Shown here: piece by piece, positions 36,361 through 45,785 of the stretch
Layout: each line of letters starts with the position of its first letter
How positions within the stretch are numbered: position 1 is the first letter of the stretch
DNA from: Iodobacter ciconiae
GTDB taxonomy: Bacteria; Pseudomonadota; Gammaproteobacteria; Burkholderiales; Chitinibacteraceae
Assembly: GCF_003952345.1 (NCBI RefSeq)
Contig: NZ_CP034433.1
Span: 1,488,001 to 1,552,000, forward strand
Direction: 5' to 3'
Length of the DNA stretch: 64,000 bases
Translations under genes and position numbers: made by a program
Notes under the pieces: generated by a model
What the model saw: the letters and a program-made list of their open reading frames with translations, nothing else
Told to the model about the DNA's origin: nothing
The model's database searches: none

Positions 36361-36770
36361 TTAAAAAGGAAAAGCTGTTTGATTGGGGCCGCTGCAGGAT
36401 AAAGGCGGTGGTACACCTGTATTTGCCCCCATTGCATGCACAATAATCTGCATATACTGTGTGTTGATTGCAAACAGGCCAAAGCGAAATGGCGCGCCCC
36501 ACTGACTCACCCCTTTAAAAAACGTCAGTTGCTCTAATAATGGCTGTATGGCCGCTTGCTGTGCAGGCCACCAATCTACCTCTTTACGATAAAGAATGAA
36601 ACCGCCCCCCATATCAAAAGAATATGGCTCCCTGCCATGACTTCACCAATGGCGGTAAAAGATTGTAATTTATCATCGCCAATCATCACGGTTGCGGGCG
36701 AGTAATACACTATTCTGTCGCCAGCCTGAATGCGTTTTGGCGGATCTGCCTTACTGTGGCAATCAGCAAG
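36361..36770 (-). pseudogene. EVE-domain (UPF0310-like) gene relic, truncated and frameshifted
   Basis: Two minus-strand frames together make most of an EVE-domain protein. The upstream part reads DPPKRIQAGDRIVYYSPATV and then DDKLQSFTAIGEV; after a shift near 36635 (one base too few in a GGG run) it continues EPYSFDMGGGFILYRKEVDWW, ending in FRFGLFAINTQYMQIIVHAM. The first ~20 residues expected of the family are missing and the frame stops at 36781. EVE domains bind modified bases in nucleic acids. The 5' truncation abuts a regulator relic on the other strand. Confidence 0.7.
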
Positions 36771-36981
36771 CCTGCGGCATTACCCTGAAGCAATACCTGC
36801 AAAAATTAAAGCTGGATCTGGCCCACCGTATGCTTAAAGACGGCCACCACTCGATTGAGTGCATTATCGAGCATTGCGGATTTGCCAGTCCGCAGGCGTT
36901 CAGAGCAGCATGGTGGCGCAAATGGAAGCCCTTTCTCCTTCTGTATGGCGAAAACGGCAAAAGCACGATCGCCCCCAATAG
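36770..36981 (+). pseudogene. AraC/GlxA-type regulator relic (C-terminal HTH only)
   Basis: The plus-strand frame carries ACGITLKQYLQKLKLDLAHR, then SIECIIEHCGFASPQAFRAAWW, the second half of an AraC-type DNA-binding domain. After RKW the frame is wrong; the expected ending SPSVWRKRQ is found one frame over, stopping at 36981. The amidase-like sensor domain and first helix-turn-helix are gone. Beyond doubt a remnant; the GlxA subgroup is inferred from the ending. Confidence 0.7.
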
Positions 36982-37030
36982 CCGCTCTGTTGACGTTTAC
37001 TTTATGGCTTGGCCGGGAATAAAACAGACA

Positions 37031-37261
37031 CTAGCTAGAACCTGCCGGATACGGGCTTGGGCCAACTAACAAGGCTGCGTTATCGAGCTCCAGACGCAGC
37101 TCAACAGGTAAAATGGCTGCAATTTTACTTAAGGCCTGATTGGCGGCATCTCCCAAACCCGTATCTGCCCGCCCTGCCACCCACCTTGCTCCAAGCGCCA
37201 GCGCTTCAATTTCCTCGATCGTAAACATCAATACCCAGTTCCCGAGCCAACACCGAGCCAT
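37031..37261 (-). pseudogene. YafY/WYL-type regulator fragment
   Basis: The core LMFTIEEIEALALGARWVAG, followed by AANQALSKIAAILPVELR and LLVGP, matches the middle of YafY-type (HTH plus WYL domain) transcription regulators. Neither the N-terminal helix-turn-helix nor the WYL domain is present, and the flanking sequence is out of frame. It is a relic of about 60 residues. Confidence 0.65.
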
Positions 37262-37416
37262 TTACAGGCTAATGGTACAGCCTTAATTTTTGTATTAAAT
37301 CGAGTAAACGCTCCACTCCGGACAAAGCTTAACTCCAATTTATCTTGAATACAGCATTAAATCGTTATTTTCGATAACGATCAATGCCAATAAATAAGGA
37401 GACGTCTACTCTTTTT

Positions 37417-38931
37417 TTATAAATGCGTAGACTCATCCTCCTCCTGATGAACTTCTGCAATTACTTCCATGCTTCGGGGTTGCTCGGTAATAACTTTTGC
37501 GTCTGCTCGGTTTATATTTTCCTGCGGATAACCCGATGGTTTATCAATATTTCTTGGCTGTTCTGTAATCACGCTGATACTATCTTCAGCACCTTTGTTT
37601 TCTTCTAAATCACCTATTGATTTAAGAAGAATTGAATTTAATTCATCACTATCTGAATGGGCCTGTATTTTTGCTCCCGCAGAAAGCGTGCTTGCATCAA
37701 TGGAAACACTCACTTGTGACTTTATATCATCAATCTGTTGAATAGCATCTTCTTTTGATCCGCAGGCATGCACAAAAAACTTACCTATGGCTTGCAGATC
37801 ATCAGGGATATTAAATTTACCATTTTTATATGAAACCATTATTCCTTTTCTAAGGTAGTTATTTAACTGTAATGAAAAAGACGCACCTGTATTGGATTTT
37901 GTTGGTATTGCCTGGGGAACGATCGGAACTAAAAAAACATTTGTATTTATATCTGCATAACCAATTGTGGCTCCAAACCAGTAAGTGCTTTCTTTATCTT
38001 TAGAGCCTTCAATTAGCATTTTTGAAATACACCCACCTATTTTATCTTTAACATAATTATTTTTTTCTTGCCCCGGCTCTGCCTTTGTACATTCATCCAG
38101 CGTCGCCATTGCTGCAGCACCAACGGCTTGCATCGTTGCAATTGGCCATGTCAGAAAGGCTTCTTTAGCCATGTCCTTTGCGGTCTGAAGAGAGGCATCC
38201 TGTCGCTTGATTTCGGTTGTCTTGCCCACTTCCAAAGCAACAATGCCTTGAACTGATCCTCTGTAACCAAAACCATCCCATAAATCATTATTGCCCCATT
38301 TTTTATACGGGACGCCTACCTCGATATGTTCCAGTTTTTCTACTACATAATTACCTCGAGTCCAGTTTAACGGGTTAAGGCTTTCATTTCTATGAATAAC
38401 GCAGCCATACTGATTAACAGCTAAGCCATAAAGGCTGCTCTGCTTATTTAACCCCTTCACCAATCCGCCAAGTTCCAGATGAATAGGAAAGCATGTAATT
38501 TTTTCACATTTATTGGCAAAATTAACAATAGTAGTCGGTGTAAATTTTAAATCATTTCCAAATACACTGAATTGAGGCCCGCACTGAATAATATTGTGAT
38601 TAGCTATTAAACTAACCCCGGACTGAACACTGCCAAGTAAACTTGAAGCTGCCCCTTTCAGTTTTTGTGTCCAGCCATTATTAGCCTGATCAGGTATCTC
38701 TTGTGCTGGCAATGGATGACTGGAAGAACTTAAAGATAAAGTGGATGAACTTCTGCTATTTTGCTGCGGAATAATATCAGTCATTTCAACCGGATCATTA
38801 TGAAGACCATAAAGGGAGCCGGCCATTCGAGATTGCTTTACGGACATAGACCCTGCGTTTTTTTCCGTAAAGAGCGTATTTATTGTAGAGCTAATGTTAG
38901 AACCAATGCCAGAGAACATAATATGACTCAC
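37417..38931 (-). CDS. Orphan AT-rich protein, possible secreted effector
   Basis: A 504-residue protein I do not recognise. The first 80 residues are serine-rich and probably disordered (SRSSSTLSLSSSSHPLP), without a classical signal peptide, as in many type III secretion substrates. The middle (about 100-400) looks folded, with Cys, Trp and Gly spread through it and a hydrophobic stretch around 250-270. The C-terminal ~90 residues are acidic, with two copies of VITEQPR (about 455 and 482). The gene is more AT-rich than its neighbours and sits in a decayed, gene-poor zone, suggesting acquisition. No secretion gene is adjacent, so the effector idea is only inference. Confidence 0.6.
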   Translation of the reverse strand: MSHIMFSGIGSNISSTINTLFTEKNAGSMSVKQSRMAGSLYGLHNDPVEMTDIIPQQNSRSSSTLSLSSSSHPLPAQEIPDQANNGWTQKLKGAASSLLGSVQSGVSLIANHNIIQCGPQFSVFGNDLKFTPTTIVNFANKCEKITCFPIHLELGGLVKGLNKQSSLYGLAVNQYGCVIHRNESLNPLNWTRGNYVVEKLEHIEVGVPYKKWGNNDLWDGFGYRGSVQGIVALEVGKTTEIKRQDASLQTAKDMAKEAFLTWPIATMQAVGAAAMATLDECTKAEPGQEKNNYVKDKIGGCISKMLIEGSKDKESTYWFGATIGYADINTNVFLVPIVPQAIPTKSNTGASFSLQLNNYLRKGIMVSYKNGKFNIPDDLQAIGKFFVHACGSKEDAIQQIDDIKSQVSVSIDASTLSAGAKIQAHSDSDELNSILLKSIGDLEENKGAEDSISVITEQPRNIDKPSGYPQENINRADAKVITEQPRSMEVIAEVHQEEDESTHL

Positions 38932-39703
38932 TTTAAAAATTTAAAGGCGAATAAATCGCAAAATCCAATTTTTGGATTTATGCCAAACCGTCCCGCCAAT
39001 CGTTATTAAGCGATTGAAGCAGGCCCATCTCAGCCTTCTCCTTATCTGATTTAGATGCCAATTGCGTATTAAGCCTTACAGGGTTAGCCGGACCCGCCTC
39101 CTTTTGATATGCAGCTTTCCCTTCCCTTGTAAGTTTTCAGTCTCGTACCGATGAGCTATAAATCGCTTTCAATAAACGCTCATTCGAAAATTTACCCAAT
39201 TTTCGAATTCCTCTTTAGCCAGGCAAGCAGCAGCTACTCTAAAAACTGCAGCGATGCATCAAAGGTCAGCTGATACTGGAAAAACACGCGCCAGGGGCGT
39301 TTATCCGGGGCCAGGTGCATATATGCTTACAAAAATACTTTTCGGCCCGGCTCCGGGTGAAACGGCAGTGTGCTGCTGTTTTTTTGGTATTCAAGGTACT
39401 CACAATAGTTGTGCCGGTTAATCGCCTGCAGCGGCCTCTTTGCTGCATATTTTTACAGGCAATCAGGTCAGCCAATAGTCAGCTGTCTTTCGTCTGATTG
39501 GCTAGACAAACTGATCATTTGCTTCCGCAATGCCCTATTGTTAAAAATAACATGTAGTCAGGCTTATTCATTAACAACAACAACTTGGCTGCAATCTGCT
39601 TACTATTAAATTCTTGCTATTAGTGAAAATCATGATGTGCCAAAGCTGGCAATACCTGAAAGGTGGGTATAGAGTCATGACACACTGAACCGGAGCTTCT
39701 GTT
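38932..39703. other. Gene-poor region before the NAD-GDH gene
   Basis: It holds one probable coding remnant (38978-39136, minus) and the promoter region of the glutamate dehydrogenase gene. The remaining small frames look like chance. Confidence 0.4.
38978..39136 (-). pseudogene. C-terminal coding remnant of an unknown protein
   Basis: A minus-strand frame of about 52 codons without a start reads LTREGKAAYQKEAGPANPVR, continuing with SDKEKAEMGLLQSLNNDWRD and a stop at 38978. The charged, helical composition looks like real protein and not chance translation. A stop lies directly upstream, so only the 3' end survives. It lies just upstream of the orphan at 37417-38931 on the same strand and may be part of the same acquired region. 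Confidence 0.35.
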
Positions 39704-42700
39704 ATGACCGTTTTGTCCACACTCAAAGCACTCGGTGAGCTAGCTGCAGCGAGTGACCAGCCAATCACCCAGGATTTTCTCTCCGCGTACTTCGCCCACA
39801 TCTCTGAAGATGATTTAATTGAAAAAACACCGGAAGATTGGTTTGGCGCGGTGCTGGCGCATTGGCGCATTGCCCGCACCAGAGCGGCAAACGCCCGGAA
39901 ATTAAGAATTTATAATCCAAGCGTGCCTGATCATGGCTGGCAGAGCAGCCACACTGTCATTGAAATCGTACAAACCGACCGGCCTTTTCTGGTTGATACC
40001 GTGGGTATGGCTGTTGCGCGCTTAGGCTACGGCGTACATCAGGTGGTTCACCCTGTATTACAAGTTGCCCGTAATGAAAATGGCGACTGGATTGGGATGG
40101 ATGAAAAAGGGACCACTGAATCGTGGATGCATATCGAAATCGACCGCATTACTGCGGTCGAGGCACTTTCCCAGCTGGAAAATGATTTAAATAATGCTCT
40201 TTACATGCTGGATGCATGCGTTACCGACTGGCCGGGTATGGCGGATCGGGTAACGGCAGCCCTCGAAGGCCTGCGCCACCGCCCGCCCCCGCTGGATATG
40301 GTTTTGGTGCGTGAAACCAGCGCATTTCTAGAGTGGATGCTGGCAGGACACTTTATTTTCCTTGGTGTGCGCGATTACCGCTTTGCAGATGACGGCAACT
40401 TACACTTTGTCGGTGGCTCCGGTCATGGTTTATTACGTGATTCTGGTGATTCTGGCCTGTCTCATACCTGGGCCTCTTTACCCGCTGATTTGCGCGAACG
40501 CGCTTATGGTTCAGATCAGCTGATATTAATGACCAAGGCGGATACCCGCTCTTTAATCCACCGCCCTGTTTATCTCGATATGGTCAGCCTGCGTGAAGTG
40601 GATGCCAGCGGGAAAGTCATTGGTGAATTACGTATTCTCGGTCTTTATACTGCCAGTGCTTACACTACACCACCACGTAATATTCCTTTGCTGCGCAAAA
40701 AAATTAATGCAGTCTTACTTGCAAGCAATGCCGACATTGGTGGTTATCGTGGCAAAGCCCTGTTAAACGTAATCGACACCTATCCGCGTGATGAGCTGCT
40801 GGAAATCGGTATCGACGATTTGGCCCGTATCGCTCAAGGCGTGGTCAGCCTGCACGAGCGCAGCCGTGTGCGCACCTTTTTTCGCGAAGATCTCTACCGC
40901 CGCTACGTCTCTGTGATGCTGTTTGTGCCGCGGGATAACTACACCACCGAAGTGCGCGTGAAGGTTGAAAAAATCCTAATGGAGCGCCTGGGTGGACATG
41001 AAGCAGAATTCAATGTTCTGCTGGCAGACAGCCCGCTGGCCCGGATTCATTTTCTGATTCATCTGCCGGTGGGCGAGCGTATTGTTTATGACGTTAAAGA
41101 AATTGAAGATGAAATCGCCCGCGCGGCCCAGCGCTGGCAGGATGACTTACGCAATCAGCTAACCCATGTTCGCGGGGAAGAAATCGGTGCGGCGTTGTAT
41201 CAGCGTTATCAGCGGGCATTTTCAACTGCTTATTGCGCTGACTTCACCGGGCGCGTGGCGGTTTATGATATTGAAGCGCTGGAAGCCAGCCTGAAAAACG
41301 ACAAGATTGCGATCACTATTTCCCCGGGTAGCGTCGTTGATCCTACCTTGTGGCGATTAAAACTTTACCGTGGCAAACCGATTGAATTATCCGACTGCCT
41401 GCCGCTTTTGGAAAACCTCGGGGTGCGCGTGCTGGATGAGCGCCCGTATGCACTGGCTTTTGATCAAACCGAACACGCCTGGATTATTGATATCGGCCTG
41501 CGTCTGCCTGCAGGCACTTCGCTGGAAAACAGCAACGACCGCGAACGCCTGATTGCCGCATTTACGGCTATTTTTGAAGGCGCCTGCGAAAACGATAATT
41601 TTAACCGCCTGATTTTGGGAGCGGGCCTTGCCTGGCGTGAAGTACTGATTCTGCGTGCTTATTCATGCTATATGCGTCAGGTGAATCTGAAATACGGCAT
41701 TGAAATCATTGCCGATTGCCTCTTGCGTCACGGCAAACTCAGTGGGCAACTGGCGGCGCTGTTTGTGATGCTGCACGATCCGGTCAGCAACTCGCCAGGC
41801 GTGGCAGAAATTCTGGCAGAAGAAATCCGTCAGGCCTGCGCTAATCAATCCAGCGTAGATGAAGAGCGAATCCTCTCCAGCCTGCTGGCAGCCATTTTGG
41901 CAACAGTGCGTACCAACTTTTTCCAGCTCGATGGCGATGGCAAAATTAAATCGTATATGTCGTTCAAGGTAGAATCGGCACGTATTCCGAATATGCCGCA
42001 GCCTGTGCCGCTATTTGAAATCTTTGTTTACTCGCCAGAAATGGAAGGTGTGCATTTGCGCGGCGGCAAGGTAGCCCGTGGTGGCTTGCGCTGGTCTGAT
42101 CGCCGTGAAGACTTCCGTACCGAAGTGCTTGGCCTCGTCAAAGCACAGATGGTAAAAAACACCGTGATTGTGCCGGTCGGATCCAAAGGCGGCTTTGTAG
42201 TAAAAAACCCGCCAGGCGATCGCGAAACGCTGATGGCACGCGGCATTGAATGCTACAAAAACTTTATTCGTGGCCTGCTGGATTTAACCGACAATCTGGT
42301 TGCAGGCGAAGTGGTTCATCCTGCACAAGTCCACCGTTTAGATGAAGATGATCCTTATCTGGTGGTGGCCGCAGACAAAGGCACTGCCACGTTTTCTGAT
42401 ATTGCCAACGGCATTTCCCGCGATTACGGCTTCTGGCTGGATGATGCTTTTGCCTCTGGTGGCTCAGTGGGTTACGACCACAAGAAAATGGGGATTACCG
42501 CCAAGGGCGCGTGGGTTTCGGTGGAGCGCCAGTTCCGCGAGCTGGGCATTAACACTCGCACAGATGAATTCACCGTAATTGGTGTGGGTGATATGTCTGG
42601 CGATGTGTTCGGTAACGGCCTGCTGCGCAGTGAGCACACCAAGCTACTTGGGGCGTTTGATCACCGCCATATTTTCCTTGATCCAAACCCGGATCCTGAG

Positions 42701-44455
42701 CTGTCGTTTAAAGAGCGCGAACGCCTGTTTAACCTGCCCCGCTCTTCATGGGCCGATTACAACGCCGAGCTGATTTCTGCAGGCGGAGGCGTATGGCCGC
42801 GCAATGTTAAGTCGATTCCGCTATCGGCTGAAGTTAAAGCCATTTTGGAGGTGGATGATAACGAGCTGGAACCAAGCGAGCTGATCCGCGCCATGCTCAA
42901 AGCACCGGTTGATCTGTTCTACAACGGCGGTATTGGTACGTATGGTAAGTCATCCGCACAGACCCCGGCCGAAGCCAACGATAGAGGCACTGACGCGGTG
43001 CGTATCGACGGTAAGGAATTTCGCTGCAAAGTGATCGCCGAAGGCGGCAATCTGGGCTTTACCCAGCTTGGCCGGATCGAATACGCCGCCCACGGTGGCC
43101 GTGTGCATACCGATGCAATTGATAACTCTGCCGGGGTGGATTGCTCCGATCATGAAGTGAATATCAAGATTTTGCTGGGCCGCATGATGGCTGGTGGCGA
43201 TCTGACCATGAAGCAACGTAATGATCTTCTGGCTTCCATGACCGATGAAGTGGGAAATCTGGTGCTGCGGGACAACTATCTGCAAACCGAAGCCATCAGC
43301 CTTGAATACCAGCAGACAGCATCACTCTTGCCGGTGCATCAGCGCTTTATGCAGGCACTGGAAAAAAATGGCCGTCTTTCCCGGCGCATTGAGTTTCTGC
43401 CAACCGATGTACAGATCGCCGCGCGTCAGCAAGAAGGCAAAGGACTGGAGCGCCCAGAGTTGGCCGTATTACTGGCCTACGCAAAAATGGCATTGTTCCA
43501 GGATTTACTGGCCAGCGATTTGCCAGACAGCCCGGATTGGGACAGCCTGCTGGCGGCTTACTTCCCTAAACCACTCGTTGATCGCTTCGGTGATCGCTTG
43601 GGTGAGCACCCTTTGCGCCGCGAGATTGTCGCTAATGAGCTGACCAACCGCACCATCAACCGCATGGGCATCAGCTTTGTTTTCCGTCTTTCCGAAGAAA
43701 CCGAGCTGCCGCCAGCCACGATTGTGCGTGCCTGGTATGACGCCACCGAGCTGCTTGATAGCGAAGCCCGTTTTGTTGCGATCGAATCGCTGGATAACAA
43801 TATCCCGGCATCAATGCAATACGCTATGCTGCTGCGTGAGCGCCGTCAGCTGGAGCATGCAACACGCTGGCTCGTACAAAACCAGGACACACTGCCCGAT
43901 TACGCAGAGCTAATTCGTGAGCTGAAAGGCAAAATACCAGCCCTTTTGCCACAATTGCCCGAGTGGTACGCAGGATCAGCGAAACAGGCGGAAATCACCC
44001 AAAGCTGGCTGGCTGCAGGCGTACCTGCCGCACTTGCCAAGCAAAGTGCCTGCCTTGATGGTGCAACGCAGCTGCTGAATATCGCGCTGCTCACCAAAAA
44101 GCAAACTGCAGATGTGGATACTGTTGCCACGATCCACTTTGCACTGGGGGATGCGCTGGAGCTCGATTGGCTGCACAGTCTGATCGAGCAATTGCCACGC
44201 ACCAATCACTGGCAAACACTGGCCCGCTTAGCCTGCCGCGACGATCTGCAGCGCGCCCACATCGCGCTTACCAGTGCCGCACTTGAGCTAAGCCCTGGCT
44301 CCACGCCAGCTGTGCGGGTTGAATCATGGCTGCAAAGCCAGGAAACCGCCATCGCCCATTGCCGCAGAATGTTTGAAGAAATGAAAACACTCGCACCAGA
44401 CTTAGCCATGATGTCTGCAGCATTACGTGAAATCCGGCATCGTTTGGCAGTGTAA
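39704..44455 (+). CDS. gdhB: NAD-specific glutamate dehydrogenase, large (180-kDa) class
   Basis: A 1583-residue enzyme that oxidatively deaminates glutamate to 2-oxoglutarate, used in amino-acid catabolism. The long N-terminal regulatory part contains ACT-like segments (about 50-400). The catalytic core lies about 720-1220 and includes GGLRWSDRREDFRTEVLGLV, followed by a lysine-rich QMVKNTVIVPVGSKGGFVVK and GVGDMSGDVFGNGLL for the dinucleotide fold. A helical C-terminal extension follows. Length and layout match the GDH2/GdhB family of proteobacteria. It is monocistronic with its own terminator. Confidence 0.95.
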   Translation: MTVLSTLKALGELAAASDQPITQDFLSAYFAHISEDDLIEKTPEDWFGAVLAHWRIARTRAANARKLRIYNPSVPDHGWQSSHTVIEIVQTDRPFLVDTVGMAVARLGYGVHQVVHPVLQVARNENGDWIGMDEKGTTESWMHIEIDRITAVEALSQLENDLNNALYMLDACVTDWPGMADRVTAALEGLRHRPPPLDMVLVRETSAFLEWMLAGHFIFLGVRDYRFADDGNLHFVGGSGHGLLRDSGDSGLSHTWASLPADLRERAYGSDQLILMTKADTRSLIHRPVYLDMVSLREVDASGKVIGELRILGLYTASAYTTPPRNIPLLRKKINAVLLASNADIGGYRGKALLNVIDTYPRDELLEIGIDDLARIAQGVVSLHERSRVRTFFREDLYRRYVSVMLFVPRDNYTTEVRVKVEKILMERLGGHEAEFNVLLADSPLARIHFLIHLPVGERIVYDVKEIEDEIARAAQRWQDDLRNQLTHVRGEEIGAALYQRYQRAFSTAYCADFTGRVAVYDIEALEASLKNDKIAITISPGSVVDPTLWRLKLYRGKPIELSDCLPLLENLGVRVLDERPYALAFDQTEHAWIIDIGLRLPAGTSLENSNDRERLIAAFTAIFEGACENDNFNRLILGAGLAWREVLILRAYSCYMRQVNLKYGIEIIADCLLRHGKLSGQLAALFVMLHDPVSNSPGVAEILAEEIRQACANQSSVDEERILSSLLAAILATVRTNFFQLDGDGKIKSYMSFKVESARIPNMPQPVPLFEIFVYSPEMEGVHLRGGKVARGGLRWSDRREDFRTEVLGLVKAQMVKNTVIVPVGSKGGFVVKNPPGDRETLMARGIECYKNFIRGLLDLTDNLVAGEVVHPAQVHRLDEDDPYLVVAADKGTATFSDIANGISRDYGFWLDDAFASGGSVGYDHKKMGITAKGAWVSVERQFRELGINTRTDEFTVIGVGDMSGDVFGNGLLRSEHTKLLGAFDHRHIFLDPNPDPELSFKERERLFNLPRSSWADYNAELISAGGGVWPRNVKSIPLSAEVKAILEVDDNELEPSELIRAMLKAPVDLFYNGGIGTYGKSSAQTPAEANDRGTDAVRIDGKEFRCKVIAEGGNLGFTQLGRIEYAAHGGRVHTDAIDNSAGVDCSDHEVNIKILLGRMMAGGDLTMKQRNDLLASMTDEVGNLVLRDNYLQTEAISLEYQQTASLLPVHQRFMQALEKNGRLSRRIEFLPTDVQIAARQQEGKGLERPELAVLLAYAKMALFQDLLASDLPDSPDWDSLLAAYFPKPLVDRFGDRLGEHPLRREIVANELTNRTINRMGISFVFRLSEETELPPATIVRAWYDATELLDSEARFVAIESLDNNIPASMQYAMLLRERRQLEHATRWLVQNQDTLPDYAELIRELKGKIPALLPQLPEWYAGSAKQAEITQSWLAAGVPAALAKQSACLDGATQLLNIALLTKKQTADVDTVATIHFALGDALELDWLHSLIEQLPRTNHWQTLARLACRDDLQRAHIALTSAALELSPGSTPAVRVESWLQSQETAIAHCRRMFEEMKTLAPDLAMMSAALREIRHRLAV

Positions 44456-44491
44456 AGAAGCTGGCTGCGTTTAGGCTCAGTCTGCTTCTTT

Positions 44492-44530
44492 AAAAAATGC
44501 GACCTCTCCCAGAGGTCGCATTTTATTTTT
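44492..44530 (+). terminator. gdhB terminator
   Basis: The stem AAAATGCGACCTCT/AGAGGTCGCATTTT, with the loop CCC, runs into a T-rich tail about 40 bases after the stop codon. Confidence 0.88.
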
Positions 44531-44684
44531 TACTGCCGCCTGTTTCCTGTTTTAAAAAGAGAGCGCAGAAAACTGTAGGCTTATGAATAAATTATCAGGG
44601 TATAAATCACATTAAAGATTTACAGATTGACCTCGATATATAGAGATAAGAAGAACGATCCGCTTTCACTTCAAGGCTTCCCCT

Positions 44685-45455
44685 ATGAAAATTGCCGCTG
44701 AATTTATGCAGCCCATTATTCAATCTTTAAGCACACGCTCGCGCACAAGTGAAAAAGGTGAAGACACCTCAACACAAAGCAGCTCGGCTTCATTCAAATT
44801 GCCCCAGTGGGACCCCGTTGATAGCCGGAAAAGCGCTGCAAGAGCCAGGCTGGATATGCTTAAGCGCCAGCTTGACGGTTTATTGAAATTTGCCGGAGTA
44901 GGCAAAGGTAATGTTGCGGCGGCGGCAAGGCTGGCCAAACAGATTGCCGCCGCCGTAGCAGAATACGCAGGCATCAGCGGCGGTAGTGCAGTACAGGCCC
45001 CGGTCGTTGCGGGCAGTGCTCCCGCCACCCAGGCAAGCCCCTCCGTCGGCAAATCGGAAAGTGCAACAGCAGAGCAGGTGCAGGCCGCTGCAGAGAGCGC
45101 GGAAAAAGTGGAAAACGCTGAAAAGGTGGAAAAACCCCCGGCTGATCTCCCGTCCATGGCGCAATCCAAAAATGGAATGAGCGCCCAGGATGGCGGCTTT
45201 ATGGAAGAAGCCAAAAGAGTAATGCAAAAAGCCAAACTTCTTCTGGCTCTGGAAATTCAGAAAAGCAAAAGAGATTCAAAAGAAGACAAGGCACTCCATG
45301 ATGACGCTATAAAAACCATGGATGACACGTTCAAGAAAGCCTCTATTGCCCTGGATCAGGCGGGCAAAGACACAAATAGCCCGGTTGTTTATGCTGCCGA
45401 TGGCGGCACAACAACTATTCAGGTAAGTATGCCGCAATTTTCAGCACAGGCTTAA
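44685..45455 (+). CDS. Orphan Ala/Lys-rich helical protein
   Basis: A 256-residue protein of unknown function. The N-terminus is Ser/Thr-rich (RSRTSEKGEDTSTQSSSA). A conserved-looking block (about 45-95, ARARLDMLKRQLDGLLKFAG) could be helical, and a low-complexity Ala/Ser/Glu region (95-160) carries the repeat EKVENAEKVEKP. The C-terminal third (about 165-256) is a charged helix ending in a beta-like segment. There is no signal peptide or membrane segment. A strong terminator follows, so it is its own transcript. Codon use and GC look native. Something surface- or secretion-related is possible; I make no firm call. Confidence 0.6.
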   Translation: MKIAAEFMQPIIQSLSTRSRTSEKGEDTSTQSSSASFKLPQWDPVDSRKSAARARLDMLKRQLDGLLKFAGVGKGNVAAAARLAKQIAAAVAEYAGISGGSAVQAPVVAGSAPATQASPSVGKSESATAEQVQAAAESAEKVENAEKVEKPPADLPSMAQSKNGMSAQDGGFMEEAKRVMQKAKLLLALEIQKSKRDSKEDKALHDDAIKTMDDTFKKASIALDQAGKDTNSPVVYAADGGTTTIQVSMPQFSAQA

Positions 45456-45785
45456 CCCCGGATCGGTTTGCCACATGCCCGGGCATTGTGGCAACGGCTC
45501 TTTTTCCGATTAAATAAACGTACTTTTAGTAATTTTCAATCCGAGGCTCCCCCTGCTTGCCACTCTCACGGTATAATTTTGCGCTTTAGTGCTTGCAGCC
45601 TGTCAGGTTTAAGACTGATCTGCTACGGGAGCGCCGGATTTGGCCACCAACACGTGTTTTTTGTTAAATAGCACGCTATTTACCTCATGAAATCCGCGAA
45701 ATGTGCCCCAAACCGGACATCCTTCTGTATCGATCGTTTAAGTCTGGCAGGCTGCACGCCGTGTTAATGGGACAAAGCCACAGGC
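45456..45785. other. Intergenic region before prfB
   Basis: Contains the terminator at 45467-45505 and the prfB leader. The small plus-strand frame at 45468-45671 runs through the terminator and has no protein features. Confidence 0.4.
45467..45505 (+). terminator. Terminator of the 256-residue orphan
   Basis: TTGCCACATGCC pairs with CATTGTGGCAA (one bulge) and is followed shortly by CTTTTT. Confidence 0.7.

Noticed and set aside
44720..45235. 171-residue minus-strand frame
   Set aside because: Antisense to the Ala/Ser-rich 256-residue orphan; low complexity, and no ribosome site.
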